Origin: Shouchella hunanensis
GTDB lineage: Bacteria; Bacillota; Bacilli; Bacillales; Bacillaceae_D
DNA: 64,000 nucleotides
Assembly (NCBI RefSeq): GCF_028735875.1
Contig: NZ_CP117834.1
Location: 2,964,001 to 3,028,000, forward strand
Reading direction: 5' to 3'
In this document: in pieces, positions 24,290 to 32,825 of the stretch
Position numbering within the stretch: position 1 is the stretch's first letter
Layout: the number at the start of each line of letters is the position of its first letter
Program-made: the position numbers and the translations under genes
The notes under the pieces: model-generated
Seen by the model: only the letters and a program-made list of their open reading frames with translations
What the model was told of the DNA's origin: nothing
The model's database searches: none

Positions 24290-25024
24290 ATGAATGTAAA
24301 GGGTGTAGAGGAAGAGCTTGCAGTATGGAAACGGCAGCAACAACGACCAGAATCACACTTGAAAAAAAGGATTGGACATTTGCAAGATGCGATCAATCTA
24401 AAGATGCCTAAACTCTACCATGCAGCTGCTACACAATGTGTGAAAATGACAGCGGAAGCAATTATGTACGGCATTGATATGTCCAATCAACTAATTGTGA
24501 AAGAAATACGTTCTTTTTCCCTTGAAGAAGCAGACCAGAAAGCGGTGGATATGTTTCGACGTTATCGCCGTATGGCATTAGCGGAGGGGATTGGAACTGG
24601 GGCAGGGGGATTTGTTGCAGGGGCAATGGATTTCCCTCTTTTTCTATCGTTAAAATTAAAAGCGTTGTTTGACGTTGCACATCTATATGGATTTTCAACC
24701 GCAACACTACACGACCGTTTTTTTATTTTATTATTGTTTCAGTTTAGCTATGGTAATCGAGCACATCGATTAGATGTATTAAAAGAAGTTGAAACCTATA
24801 TTCAGTTTGGTACGATTAATGAAACGAATTGGAAACAATTGCAGCTTCAATATCGAGATACCATTGATATTCCGAAAACTTTGCAACTCCTTCCAGTTGT
24901 TGGGGCGGTATTTGGAGGAACAGCGAACTACTATTTATTCACAAAACTTGAAGAGAACACCATTCAGCTCTGTCGAATGCGTTGGCTAGCAGAATTCAAG
25001 CGAGCAGCTCTGGAGAAGGGTTAA
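24290..25024 (+). CDS. ecsC: EcsC family protein
   Basis: Third gene of the ecs operon, 244 residues. The EcsC family is recognised by its middle region, here GIGTGAGGFVAGAMDFPLFL followed by SLKLKALFDVAHLYGF, and a C-terminal LLPVVGAVFGGTANY. Its function is not established; it is often encoded after ecsAB. GAAGGGGG lies before the ATG, and a hairpin with a long T-run follows the stop. Confidence 0.92.
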   Translation: MNVKGVEEELAVWKRQQQRPESHLKKRIGHLQDAINLKMPKLYHAAATQCVKMTAEAIMYGIDMSNQLIVKEIRSFSLEEADQKAVDMFRRYRRMALAEGIGTGAGGFVAGAMDFPLFLSLKLKALFDVAHLYGFSTATLHDRFFILLLFQFSYGNRAHRLDVLKEVETYIQFGTINETNWKQLQLQYRDTIDIPKTLQLLPVVGAVFGGTANYYLFTKLEENTIQLCRMRWLAEFKRAALEKG

Positions 25025-25049
25025 ATGAGGAATATGTAGAAAAGGTCGT

Positions 25050-25096
25050 TCCATAAAGTCATTGTTTGACTTTACTAGTTACGGCTTTTTTTTTTG
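25050..25096 (+). terminator. Terminator of ecsABC
   Basis: AAAGTCA (25055-25061) and TGACTTT (25067-25073) form the core stem; the flanks can extend it imperfectly before a run of eleven Ts at 25086-25096. Confidence 0.7.
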
Positions 25097-25189
25097 GTAT
25101 TGTGTTTAAAAGCGAATTGTTATGAGCTGTTTACGAAGGATAAGGTTCAAAATAAAGCTCACGTTTAAATTTCTATTAAGTTACTCCAG

Positions 25190-25222
25190 CATGAGTAGCT
25201 CCACGATGCGGCACTACTCATG
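25190..25222. repeat. Inverted repeat between ecsC and the CcdA-like gene
   Basis: CATGAGTAG (25190-25198) and CTACTCATG (25214-25222) form a 9-bp hairpin with a 15-nt loop and no T-run. It could end the CcdA-like transcript weakly or be a binding site; nothing else is seen in 25097-25252. Confidence 0.45.
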
Positions 25223-25252
25223 AGTAAGGAGAATCTTGCAAGAACATACGGT

Positions 25253-25969
25253 TTATTTCATCCAGCTAGGCGTATACTGGGCCATCATCGCTGCAAGTGT
25301 TGAAAAATAACCAGTGAATAAAAGAATGCCCAGGATAATCATAATAACGCCACTGACTTTTTGGATAATCGGTAAGTAACGATTCATACGTCTCATTTTG
25401 TGCAATGAACGTGCCCAGAGCATGGCAATAAGTAAAAACGGAATGCCAAGTCCAACAGAATAAATAAAGAGCAAAAAGACGCCGCTCCATATAGTAGCAG
25501 ATGTACTTGCTAAAGTGAGAATACTTGCTAACACAAGCCCAATGCATGGTGTCCAGCCAGCAGCAAATAAAAAGCCGAACAATAACGATTTTGAAAAACT
25601 TGCCGCAGTATTAGAAGACGGCTCTAATCTTTTGTCTGAGAACAGAGCACGAATAGAAATCAGTCCAGTCATTTGTAGACCGAATAAAATAATAACAATT
25701 CCTCCAAGGCGCTCTAGTAGTGCTTGATTGCTAACAAAAAGCTGCCCAAGCATCGTGCTTGCTAATCCGAACAGCATAAAGACAAGTGTGAAACCAGCAA
25801 TAAAGCCAAAACTTCTGGACAGGATGATCCTTCTAGGTGCAGCAATGGCCCCATTTGTGACAGTAGTGCCTGTTAGTTGAGATAAATAAGCAGGCATTAA
25901 AGGAAAGATGCACGGTGAAAAGAAAGAAACTAAGCCTGCGAAAAACGCAATGCTAAAGGTTACTTCCAT
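25253..25969 (-). CDS. CcdA-like thiol-disulfide membrane protein
   Basis: Polytopic membrane protein of 238 residues with six hydrophobic segments, belonging to the CcdA/DsbD transmembrane family. The two half-site motifs SFFSPCIFPLMPAYLS (Cys about residue 19) and AAGWTPCIGLVLASIL (Cys about 142) carry the redox cysteines that pass electrons from cytoplasmic thioredoxin to extracytoplasmic thiol proteins, as in cytochrome c maturation. No thioredoxin-like partner gene is adjacent, so the partner is unknown. The ATG has AAGGGG upstream. It is divergent from pbpF. Confidence 0.9.
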   Translation of the reverse strand: MEVTFSIAFFAGLVSFFSPCIFPLMPAYLSQLTGTTVTNGAIAAPRRIILSRSFGFIAGFTLVFMLFGLASTMLGQLFVSNQALLERLGGIVIILFGLQMTGLISIRALFSDKRLEPSSNTAASFSKSLLFGFLFAAGWTPCIGLVLASILTLASTSATIWSGVFLLFIYSVGLGIPFLLIAMLWARSLHKMRRMNRYLPIIQKVSGVIMIILGILLFTGYFSTLAAMMAQYTPSWMK

Positions 25970-26234
25970 TTAGCTCAGCCCCTTAAAACAAAAAATAGAT
26001 AATGATGTACTAGTCTATGACCTTTCCAAGTGTAACATGTTTAAACAAATGAAAGCGAATTCGTTTAGCATGCAATTTTGAACATTACGTGATAAATGTC
26101 AAAGAACCCCTAAATACATTGTAAATTAAGCGAAAATCTCACCGAATCCTGTCTTTTTTTTATATGATAAGTACGATAGACTGGATTGTAGTTTGTTTTC
26201 ATTGTGTTATTAGACCTATAGGGGGGTCATTGAT
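25970..26234. other. Divergent intergenic region between the CcdA-like gene and pbpF
   Basis: No gene seen. AT-rich, with the pbpF ribosome-binding site GGGGGGT at its right end (26221-26227). In B. subtilis pbpF is a forespore (sigma-F) gene, but no promoter here matches convincingly by eye. Confidence 0.5.
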
Positions 26235-28406
26235 CTGCTGAAAAAATGGAGTTTGGTTGCGAGTGCGTTCGTCGGTATGGTAGCACTGTCTTTCATTATA
26301 TTCGTAATCTTTATGTTAGCTGGTTCTTATCAGCTAGACGAAGAGAAACTTATGATGAATCGATCGAGCGTCCTCGTCGATACAGAAGGAAATGTAATTA
26401 CGAACTTATATATGGAAAATCGAGAGTTTGTTAGCATTACAGAAATCCCTGAGTACGTACAGCAGGGGTTTGTTGCGATGGAAGATTCACGCTTTTATGA
26501 ACATCAAGGCATTGATTTTAGAGCAATTGGGCGGGCGCTTTATCGAGATTTACTAGCAGGAGCAAAAGTTGAAGGGGGGAGTACGATTACCCAACAACTT
26601 GCAAAAAATTTGTTTTTATCAAATGAAAAAGCATGGCTCCGTAAGACGAATGAAGTACTAATAGCAATGAATTTGGAGCGACGGTACAGTAAAGAAGAAA
26701 TTTTAGAAATGTACTTAAATCAAATATATTTTGGTCATGGTGCTTATGGCATTGAAGCGGCCTCTCAATTGTATTTTAATAAACCTGCTAAAGAGTTAAC
26801 CGTGTATGAAGGTGCTTCGTTAGTTGCTGTCGTGAATGCGCCTAGTACGTTTTCTCCATTAAATGAAGTGGAAAAAAACAAAGAACGCCGCGACCTAGTA
26901 CTAAAGGTCATGGCGCAACAGGGTTACTTATCAAGCGAAGAAGCATCATCTTATCAGGATGCTCCGGTAGAAACGGATCATCAAGAATATGTATTGGATG
27001 AAGCGTTGTTTACGTACATTGATATGGTGATGGATGAAGCAAGCGAGCGCTACAACATAAGTAACAATGAATTACTTACAGGTGGATATCGTATTGTGAG
27101 TCCGATTGATTTGGCGTTTCAGCATGAGACTTATCGAGCATTAAATGATGAACGTTTTTACCCTGAAGGAAGTAAAGATGCGCAAGGAGCCATGATGTTC
27201 ATGGATGTTAACACTGGCGGGGTGTTAGCGGCACAAGGTGGAAAAGAGTATGTTCGAAGAGGGTTAAATCGACTTAATGTTAATCGATCTCCAGCATCAA
27301 CATTTAAACCACTTGCTGTATATGCGCCAGCTTTGGAAAGTGGCATGTATCATCCTTATTCTACGTTAAAGGATGAATTGCTTCTATATGAGGATGAAAC
27401 AGAAGATGGCTACACACCACGAAACGCCACTGGAGAGTATAGTGGTGAAATGACATTATATGATTCCCTCGTTCAATCGGCTAATGCACCAGCTGTTTGG
27501 CTACTAAACGAAATGGGAGTCAGCGATTCAGTTCGTCAATTAAGAAAGTTTGGGTTGCAGGTGCCAGACAGACAGTTATCACTCGCGTTAGGTGGTCTTT
27601 ATGAAGGCGTGACTCCTTACGAAATGACCAAATCGTATCGACCTTTTGCTCATGAAGGTCAGTTGATTGAACCTCATTTTATTAAAGATATTTATGATTC
27701 CAATGGCAAGCGAGTTGGTGGAGCTAATCTAGTTGAAACAGAGGTCATGTCTGAGCAAACCGCTTGGTCAATGACGCGAATGCTCGAACAAGTAATGAAA
27801 GAAGGTACTGGCGCTACTGGTGTGCAAACGACGTCTCCTATCGCTGGAAAAACAGGAACTCAGGGCTACCCAAATGTAGCGGGAGCAGTACGAGATGCTT
27901 GGTTCGTTGGGTATACGCCTGAGGTCGTTGGAAGTGTGTGGATGGGATATGATACGACAACCGACGATCAGTACTTTACAGGGGGAAGTCAACACCCGAC
28001 GCGTTTATTTCAAGCGATGGTAGATGAGCTGCCTGCTTCAAATCAAGGGACAGCGTTTGTAAAGCCAGAAGGTGTTAAAGATCTTGAGCCACCTATTGCG
28101 ATGCAAGAGATAAATAATTTCGAAGCGAGTTATTCTCTCGGAGGAAATGGTTTGTTAAGCGTCTATTTAGAGTGGGATGCGTTTGAAGATGATCGAATGG
28201 AATTCAACGTTTATGAAGTTCAAGACGATGAACGAAAAAGAGTAGCTTCGAACTTAACAGAATCTAGCTACTCAGAAGGACGGTACAATCCATTTTCCAT
28301 TCCAAGTTATCAAATCGTTGCATATGATCCTGTAACAGAGGTAGAAGGATCTGAGAGTGAGATTCTAAAACCGAGCTTTGAGTTTTCTTTTTCTCTTACT
28401 CCATAA
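26235..28406 (+). CDS. pbpF: Class A penicillin-binding protein PbpF (PBP2c)
   Basis: Bifunctional peptidoglycan synthase of about 723 residues: N-terminal membrane anchor, GT51 glycosyltransferase domain (MEDSRFYEHQGID; GGSTITQQLAKNLF) and transpeptidase domain with STFK, SAN and KTG motifs. A C-terminal extension of about 110 residues looks like a beta-sandwich. It resembles B. subtilis PbpF, which acts in spore peptidoglycan synthesis and likewise lies upstream of hemEHY. The start is unusual: the ribosome-binding site GGGGGGT (26221-26227) is 7 nt from CTG 26235, in frame and giving LLKKWSLVASAF; the first in-frame TTG (26253) is 25 nt away. I favour CTG 26235. Confidence 0.9.
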   Translation: MLKKWSLVASAFVGMVALSFIIFVIFMLAGSYQLDEEKLMMNRSSVLVDTEGNVITNLYMENREFVSITEIPEYVQQGFVAMEDSRFYEHQGIDFRAIGRALYRDLLAGAKVEGGSTITQQLAKNLFLSNEKAWLRKTNEVLIAMNLERRYSKEEILEMYLNQIYFGHGAYGIEAASQLYFNKPAKELTVYEGASLVAVVNAPSTFSPLNEVEKNKERRDLVLKVMAQQGYLSSEEASSYQDAPVETDHQEYVLDEALFTYIDMVMDEASERYNISNNELLTGGYRIVSPIDLAFQHETYRALNDERFYPEGSKDAQGAMMFMDVNTGGVLAAQGGKEYVRRGLNRLNVNRSPASTFKPLAVYAPALESGMYHPYSTLKDELLLYEDETEDGYTPRNATGEYSGEMTLYDSLVQSANAPAVWLLNEMGVSDSVRQLRKFGLQVPDRQLSLALGGLYEGVTPYEMTKSYRPFAHEGQLIEPHFIKDIYDSNGKRVGGANLVETEVMSEQTAWSMTRMLEQVMKEGTGATGVQTTSPIAGKTGTQGYPNVAGAVRDAWFVGYTPEVVGSVWMGYDTTTDDQYFTGGSQHPTRLFQAMVDELPASNQGTAFVKPEGVKDLEPPIAMQEINNFEASYSLGGNGLLSVYLEWDAFEDDRMEFNVYEVQDDERKRVASNLTESSYSEGRYNPFSIPSYQIVAYDPVTEVEGSESEILKPSFEFSFSLTP

Positions 28407-28413
28407 TCATAAC

Positions 28414-28447
28414 AAAAACGTAGTGTTTTGACGCTACGTTTTTTTTA
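28414..28447 (+). terminator. Terminator of pbpF
   Basis: AAAAACGTAG (28414-28423) and CTACGTTTTT (28434-28443) form a 10-bp stem with a 10-nt loop followed by further Ts. Confidence 0.85.
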
Positions 28448-28802
28448 GTTCATTCTATTAAAATGACGGGTATAAGCATTGGTAAGTGATGTGGCTATAC
28501 AGTGAAGCGTATTCTTTTTATGAAGACACATGATCAAAAAGGAATGAAAATATAGCTTTTGAATGTCCTTTAACTTGGAGATACTAGGACGTGTGTTGAG
28601 AAAATAACGCTTGTGCCAAGATTTTTGACAAAATCCATCAAAATCATGACAATTTATCATAGTGTGTGTACAACTGTTCAGTAGGTTATTATAGTTAAAG
28701 AGATAAAAAGAGAACGATAAATAAGCAGAAACGTCGATTTTCTGTTTTGTTTCAAGTAAGATAGACTTTGTGAGATTTGTTCGTTTGGAGAGGTGGATAA
28801 TA
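28448..28802 (+). other. Gene-free leader region upstream of hemE
   Basis: About 355 nt without a supported gene. A reverse-strand open frame covers it but has no ribosome-binding site and runs through the pbpF terminator. A possible promoter for hemEHY is ATGACA, 17-bp spacer, TACAAC near 28646-28674; another TTGACA occurs just upstream (about 28625). The match is moderate. Confidence 0.4.
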
Positions 28803-29849
28803 GTGAGTATGGCGTTTAACGACACATTTTTGAAAGCATGTAGGGGAGAGGCTCATGACCATGTACCGGTTTGGTATATGAGACAAGCAGGGCGCTCTCA
28901 ACCTGAATATCGGAAAATCAAGGAAACACATAGCTTGTTTGACATTACACATGACCCTGAACTTTGTGCGTATGTAACGAAGCTACCAGTTGATCAATAT
29001 AACAATGACGCTGCTATTTTATACAAAGACATAATGACACCGCTCCCTTTTATCGGTGTGGATGTAGAAATTAAGTCAGGAATCGGTCCAGTCATTTACA
29101 ATCCTATTACGTCAGAAAAAGATGTCGAGCAATTAGGGGAATTAAATCCTGAAAAAGATGTTGCTCATGTATTAGAAACGATAAAAATTCTACGTAACCA
29201 GCTTCATGTACCGCTAATCAGCTTTGCTGGAGCGCCATTTACATTAGCGAGTTATATGATTGAAGGCGGTCCCTCAAAAAATTATCATAAAACAAAAGCA
29301 TTCATGCACTCGAACCCTAAAGCGTGGCATTTGTTAATGGATAAGCTTGGTACGATGACTGTTGCGTATGTGCATGCACAAGTTGCGGCTGGTTCGCAAG
29401 CCATACAGTTGTTTGATTCATGGGTGGGAGCATTGAGTGTAAGTGATTACAAACGGTTTATTAAACCAGTAATGGATCGAATTTTAACGGAAGTCCGTTC
29501 GGAAGGAGTTCCGCTCATTTTACATGGGGTAGGTACGCCTCATTTAATGAATACGTGGAAAGATATGCCAGCTGATGTCATTGGACTTGACTGGAGAACG
29601 ACAATCGATGAAGCCAGAGCAATAGGAATTGAAAAAACGGTTCAAGGAAATTTAGATCCGTCCATTTTACTTGCACCATGGAATGTTATTGAGCAAGAGA
29701 CGAAAGCAATTTTAGACCAGGGACTAAAGAGTAACCACTTTATCTTTAACTTAGGCCAGGGCGTTTTCCCAGAAGTATCTCCGGATACATTAAGACGATT
29801 AACGGCTTTTATTCATGAATACTCAGCTGAAGTGAAGCGAAAGGGGTAA
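28803..29849 (+). CDS. hemE: Uroporphyrinogen III decarboxylase HemE
   Basis: Enzyme of 348 residues that decarboxylates uroporphyrinogen III to coproporphyrinogen [20 protein letters not shown] near the N-terminus and [20 protein letters not shown] are signature segments. The GTG at 28803 is chosen because GAGGTGG lies 7 nt upstream; ATG 28809 is possible but 13 nt away. First gene of hemE-hemH-hemY, arranged tightly as in B. subtilis, with the next gene 4 nt away. Confidence 0.95.
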   Translation: MSMAFNDTFLKACRGEAHDHVPVWYMRQAGRSQPEYRKIKETHSLFDITHDPELCAYVTKLPVDQYNNDAAILYKDIMTPLPFIGVDVEIKSGIGPVIYNPITSEKDVEQLGELNPEKDVAHVLETIKILRNQLHVPLISFAGAPFTLASYMIEGGPSKNYHKTKAFMHSNPKAWHLLMDKLGTMTVAYVHAQVAAGSQAIQLFDSWVGALSVSDYKRFIKPVMDRILTEVRSEGVPLILHGVGTPHLMNTWKDMPADVIGLDWRTTIDEARAIGIEKTVQGNLDPSILLAPWNVIEQETKAILDQGLKSNHFIFNLGQGVFPEVSPDTLRRLTAFIHEYSAEVKRKG

Positions 29850-29853
29850 GAAA

Positions 29854-30792
29854 ATGAAGAAAAAAATTGGGTTACTTGTAATGGCGTATGGTACCCCTCG
29901 AAAGAAAGAGGAGATTGAACCCTATTACACGCATATTCGTTATGGGCGCCCGCCTTCTCAAGAGGCGTTACAAGATTTAACGGATCGGTATGAGGCAATT
30001 GGTGGGATTAGTCCATTAGCTCGTATTACCGAACAACAAGCAGACGGACTTGCTGAGGTACTTAATAAACGGTTTGAACAGTATGAATTTATTCCATATC
30101 TAGGGTTAAAGCATATCTCACCTTTTATAGAGGATGCGGTTCAGCAAATGCATGCGGATGGTTTAGATGAAGCGGTATCTATTGTACTTGCACCACACTT
30201 TTCCACGTTTAGCGTAAAGTCGTATAATGGACGTGCAAAAACGGAAGCCGAGCGATTAGGTGGACTGACAATTAAATCAGTAGAAAGCTGGTACACTGAG
30301 CCGAAATTTTTAACTTATTGGTCAGAAATGATTCAAGAAGAAATGAAAAAAGTAGCTTCAAAAGACGATCTTTGCGTGATTTTTTCTGCACACAGCTTGC
30401 CTGAGAAGATTATTGCAGCAGGAGACCCGTACCCTGAGCAATTAAAAGAAACGGCACAGCTACTAGCTGAAAAAGCAGATGTTATGCATTATGAAATTGG
30501 ATGGCAGAGCGAAGGGAATACACCGGATCCTTGGCTTGGCCCTGATGTGCAAGACTTGACGAGAGAGTTGTATGCCGACAAAGGCTATAAAGCTTTTATG
30601 TATTGTCCAGTTGGTTTTGTAGCAGAGCACCTAGAAGTCTTATATGACAATGATTACGAATGTAAGGTTGTAACCGATGAGATTGGTGCTACCTATTTAA
30701 GACCACCAATGCCAAATGATCATCCGCTCTTTTTAGAAGCAATGGCAGATGCCATTGAAAAACAGTTTGCTGCTGTTGATACGTATGAGTAA
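29854..30792 (+). CDS. hemH: Coproporphyrin ferrochelatase HemH (CpfC)
   Basis: Protein of 312 residues that inserts iron into coproporphyrin III in the Gram-positive heme branch. [20 protein letters not shown] at the N-terminus and the [12 protein letters not shown] segment with the conserved histidine near residue 180, plus [16 protein letters not shown], match the Bacillus enzyme. It follows hemE by 4 nt with AAAGGGG as ribosome-binding site and overlaps hemY by 8 nt. The older name protoporphyrin ferrochelatase is misleading in this lineage. Confidence 0.95.
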   Translation: MKKKIGLLVMAYGTPRKKEEIEPYYTHIRYGRPPSQEALQDLTDRYEAIGGISPLARITEQQADGLAEVLNKRFEQYEFIPYLGLKHISPFIEDAVQQMHADGLDEAVSIVLAPHFSTFSVKSYNGRAKTEAERLGGLTIKSVESWYTEPKFLTYWSEMIQEEMKKVASKDDLCVIFSAHSLPEKIIAAGDPYPEQLKETAQLLAEKADVMHYEIGWQSEGNTPDPWLGPDVQDLTRELYADKGYKAFMYCPVGFVAEHLEVLYDNDYECKVVTDEIGATYLRPPMPNDHPLFLEAMADAIEKQFAAVDTYE

Positions 30793-32173
30793 TGATCAAG
30801 TAGCCATTATCGGTGCAGGGGCTACTGGATTAGCTGCTGCACTTTGGTTAGAAGACCATACATCCATACAGTACCACGTGTTTGAGCAACAGGATCGTGC
30901 GGGTGGTAAAGTTGTAACAACAGTGGATGATGGGTTTATTATTGAAGGTGGCGCGGATTCTTATTTAGAGCGTAAAATCGCCATGACCGATTTAATTAAG
31001 AGAGTTGGTTTAGAAGAGGAACTTGTTCGTAATGAAGTGGGACAAGCATATATCTTAAAAGATGGCGACCTTTATCCAAATCCAAAGCGAACGGTCTTAG
31101 GTATTCCTACTGACCTTGATGAATTTATGAAAACGGACTTAATTTCGGATGATGGTAAGAAAGAACTTTTAAAGGAATATAATAAGCCAATGGCCCCTAG
31201 AGTGAATGAGGACATCTCGTTAGGAGATTTCTTTGAACATCGACTAGGTAAAGAAATGGTCTCTTCATTAATTGAGCCTTTATTAGGTGGTATTTACGGT
31301 GGAAATATTTACGAGTTAAGTATGAGAGCGACTTTCCCTCATTTTTTAAAGATGGAGGAAGAAGGTAGTTTGCTCAGAGCACTCGAACAGAAACAGCAGC
31401 CTCATGAAAACGTCAAAAAACAAGGTATGTTTTTAACAGTAAAAACGGGACTACAATCAGTATTTGAGGCAGTTGTTGCGAACCTTAAGGAAGGGAGTGT
31501 TTCCTTCAATACACAAGTGGAAGAGATTGTGAAAGAAGGAGACAATCGTTATTTAGTCCGTTTAGCTAATGGTGAGAAAAAAGGACCGTATCACTCGGTG
31601 CTTATTACGACACCACCGCAAAAAGCAAGTGAGCTAATACCGGATAATAAGATTAAACAGCAATTGCAAGCTCTGACAGCTACAAGTTGTGCAACCGTTG
31701 CTCTGACCTTTCCCGAGTATGCAATCGATATTCCTCATGAAGGAACTGGTTTTGTCGTTGCTCGAAATGGACAAGAAACGATAACAGCTTGTACGTGGAC
31801 AGATGTAAAATGGCCACATACAGGAAAGTCAGGTAAAACGTTAATGCGCGCATATGTAGGGAAGCCTGATCAACCTGAGATCGTTCATGAAAGTGACGAA
31901 TCTATAACAAATGCCGTTTTAGCAGATTTAAAAGGTATTATGAATAGTAACGCGACCCCGGAGCGCGTACACATTACGAGGTGGTATGAAGCAATGCCAC
32001 AATACAAGGTTGGTCATGTCGAACGGGTAAAACAACTTGCACATGAGTTGACTGCAACACATCCTGGCTTGCATGTTGCTGGTGCTGCATTTGAAGGTGT
32101 TGGTGTTCCGGACTGCGTGAAGCAAGGGAATGAAGTAGCGAAGAAAATAGTTGATACAGTAAAAGTGACGTGA
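30785..32173 (+). CDS. hemY: Coproporphyrinogen III oxidase HemY (CgoX)
   Basis: FAD-dependent enzyme of 462 residues oxidising coproporphyrinogen III to coproporphyrin III. An N-terminal Rossmann motif [16 protein letters not shown] is followed by the GGKVVT and EGGADSYLE segments of the protoporphyrinogen oxidase family, and the C-terminal FAD segment [23 protein letters not shown] 30785 overlaps the hemH stop (ATGAGTAA); the longer frame beginning at a TTG lies inside hemH. The gene ends within a strong terminator. Confidence 0.95.
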   Translation: MSNDQVAIIGAGATGLAAALWLEDHTSIQYHVFEQQDRAGGKVVTTVDDGFIIEGGADSYLERKIAMTDLIKRVGLEEELVRNEVGQAYILKDGDLYPNPKRTVLGIPTDLDEFMKTDLISDDGKKELLKEYNKPMAPRVNEDISLGDFFEHRLGKEMVSSLIEPLLGGIYGGNIYELSMRATFPHFLKMEEEGSLLRALEQKQQPHENVKKQGMFLTVKTGLQSVFEAVVANLKEGSVSFNTQVEEIVKEGDNRYLVRLANGEKKGPYHSVLITTPPQKASELIPDNKIKQQLQALTATSCATVALTFPEYAIDIPHEGTGFVVARNGQETITACTWTDVKWPHTGKSGKTLMRAYVGKPDQPEIVHESDESITNAVLADLKGIMNSNATPERVHITRWYEAMPQYKVGHVERVKQLAHELTATHPGLHVAGAAFEGVGVPDCVKQGNEVAKKIVDTVKVT

Positions 32174-32198
32174 TAAATGCCATCACGTCACTTTTTTT
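32161..32198. terminator. Bidirectional terminator between hemY and the YrzI-type gene
   Basis: AAAAGTGACGTGAT (32161-32174) and ATCACGTCACTTTT (32182-32195) form a perfect 14-bp stem with a 7-nt loop. It overlaps the hemY stop codon, and on the reverse strand ends the YrzI-type gene. Confidence 0.9.
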
Positions 32199-32334
32199 AA
32201 TGCATGTAATAAGTTGTGCGAATTTCTTCTAATCGCTCCATTGCTTTATTATTATAAACAATGGTCTCAAGTTCTTTTTTTGAATACGTTCGTTTTTTAA
32301 TATGAATAGAAAAGAACAAAATCGAAAAAGTCAT
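32197..32334 (-). CDS. yrzI: YrzI-family small protein, 45 residues
   Basis: Short gene whose product, MTFSILFFSIHIKKRTYSKK followed by ELETIVYNNKAMERLEEIRT, has the pattern of B. subtilis YrzI: a hydrophobic aromatic head, a KKR turn and an amphipathic charged tail. AAAGGAGGT lies 10 nt before the ATG, but can be base-paired in a hairpin (see the hairpin entry). It is preceded on the same strand by a 23-residue frame with its own strong site. In B. subtilis the yrzI transcript also encodes very short ORFs and is a target of the ribosome-dependent endoribonuclease Rae1. Confidence 0.7.
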   Translation of the reverse strand: MTFSILFFSIHIKKRTYSKKELETIVYNNKAMERLEEIRTTYYMH

Positions 32335-32344
32335 TGTGTTACTG

Positions 32345-32390
32345 ACCTCCTTTCGTAGGAGGTGCTAGTTTAGGTAAAGCCTGGCACCTC
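32345..32390 (-). promoter_or_regulatory. Mutually exclusive hairpins controlling the yrzI ribosome-binding site
   Basis: On the reverse-strand RNA three segments occur in order: GAGGTGC (plus 32390-32384), GCACCTC (32365-32359) continuing to ACCTCCT (32363-32357), and AGGAGGT (32351-32345), the yrzI Shine-Dalgarno. The middle segment can pair with the first (7 bp, freeing the site) or with the third (7 bp, 5-nt loop, hiding it). The stop codon of the 23-residue frame (32372-32370) lies in the loop of the first hairpin. This is the arrangement of a translation-dependent switch. Confidence 0.5.
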
Positions 32391-32441
32391 ATCGATCATC
32401 ATTAATAAATGTGTTTGCAGTTGGCATTGCGTAATTGTCAT
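32370..32441 (-). CDS. Very short ORF upstream of yrzI, 23 residues
   Basis: ATG at 32441 preceded by AAAAGGAG at 8 nt, encoding MTITQCQLQTHLLMMIDEVP then GFT. The last codons form the first arm of the hairpin pair that can expose or hide the yrzI ribosome-binding site, and its stop is 35 nt before the yrzI start. It may be a regulatory leader rather than a functional peptide. The family is not recognised. Confidence 0.5.
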   Translation of the reverse strand: MTITQCQLQTHLLMMIDEVPGFT

Positions 32442-32481
32442 TATAGACACTCCTTTTCTAAAATTTTCCAGTAAATAGGCA

Positions 32482-32532
32482 TAAAAAATACAGGTCCTCT
32501 TAAAAGGCATTAAAAGCCCTTCGTTTACCTGT
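32482..32532 (-). terminator. Terminator after the 22-residue ORF
   Basis: On the reverse strand ACAGGT and ACCTGT (plus-strand 32527-32532 and 32490-32495) enclose an inner AAGG/CTTT helix, and are followed by ATTTTTT. It lies between the 22-residue frame and the 23-residue frame. Confidence 0.55.
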
Positions 32533-32568
32533 TCACCGTATGCTAAGCCATATTTAAAAGAATGACTG

Positions 32569-32637
32569 TTAACGAATATAACGTGAACAAAACGAATCGT
32601 ATGAAATTGGCTGTGGTGTTTTCATTGTCATAAACAT
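32569..32637 (-). CDS. Very short ORF, 22 residues
   Basis: ATG at 32637 with AAAAAGGAG about 9 nt upstream, encoding MFMTMKTPQPISYDSFCSRY then IR. An in-frame ATG at 32646 abuts the ribosome-binding site and is less likely. A terminator follows. It lies divergently upstream of spo0B. Peptide family not recognised; the strong site and terminator argue for expression. Confidence 0.45.
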   Translation of the reverse strand: MFMTMKTPQPISYDSFCSRYIR

Positions 32638-32773
32638 TTTGTTCATCTCCTTTTTCATTAACTATTGTAAATCATAACGGATGTTCACAAATTTGTAAAT
32701 ATTTTTTGGGAAAAAAGTGAATTTTTTTTGACGGCGTGTGCAAATTTCATCCCTGTTTGTCTGAATTTGTTTA

Positions 32774-32782
32774 TGCTATAAT
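32774..32782 (+). promoter_or_regulatory. Extended -10 promoter of spo0B-obg
   Basis: TGCTATAAT (32774-32782) is a perfect -10 box with the TGn extension, about 44 nt upstream of the spo0B start. No good -35 box is present at 17 bp, as is common with extended -10 promoters. Confidence 0.6.
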
Positions 32783-32825
32783 AGGAAAGATGTGCTGGAT
32801 TTCCTTATTAAAAGGAGAGTTGACG

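Noticed and set aside
28445-28825. Reverse-strand open frame of 126 codons upstream of hemE.
   Set aside because: No ribosome-binding site, overlaps the hemE start, and ends at the pbpF terminator; composition is unlike a conserved protein.
32197-32637. A classical toxin-antitoxin module made of the short reverse-strand ORFs.
   Set aside because: No antisense RNA gene or recognised toxin family is visible; only the YrzI resemblance is supported, so it is reported as a small-ORF locus instead.
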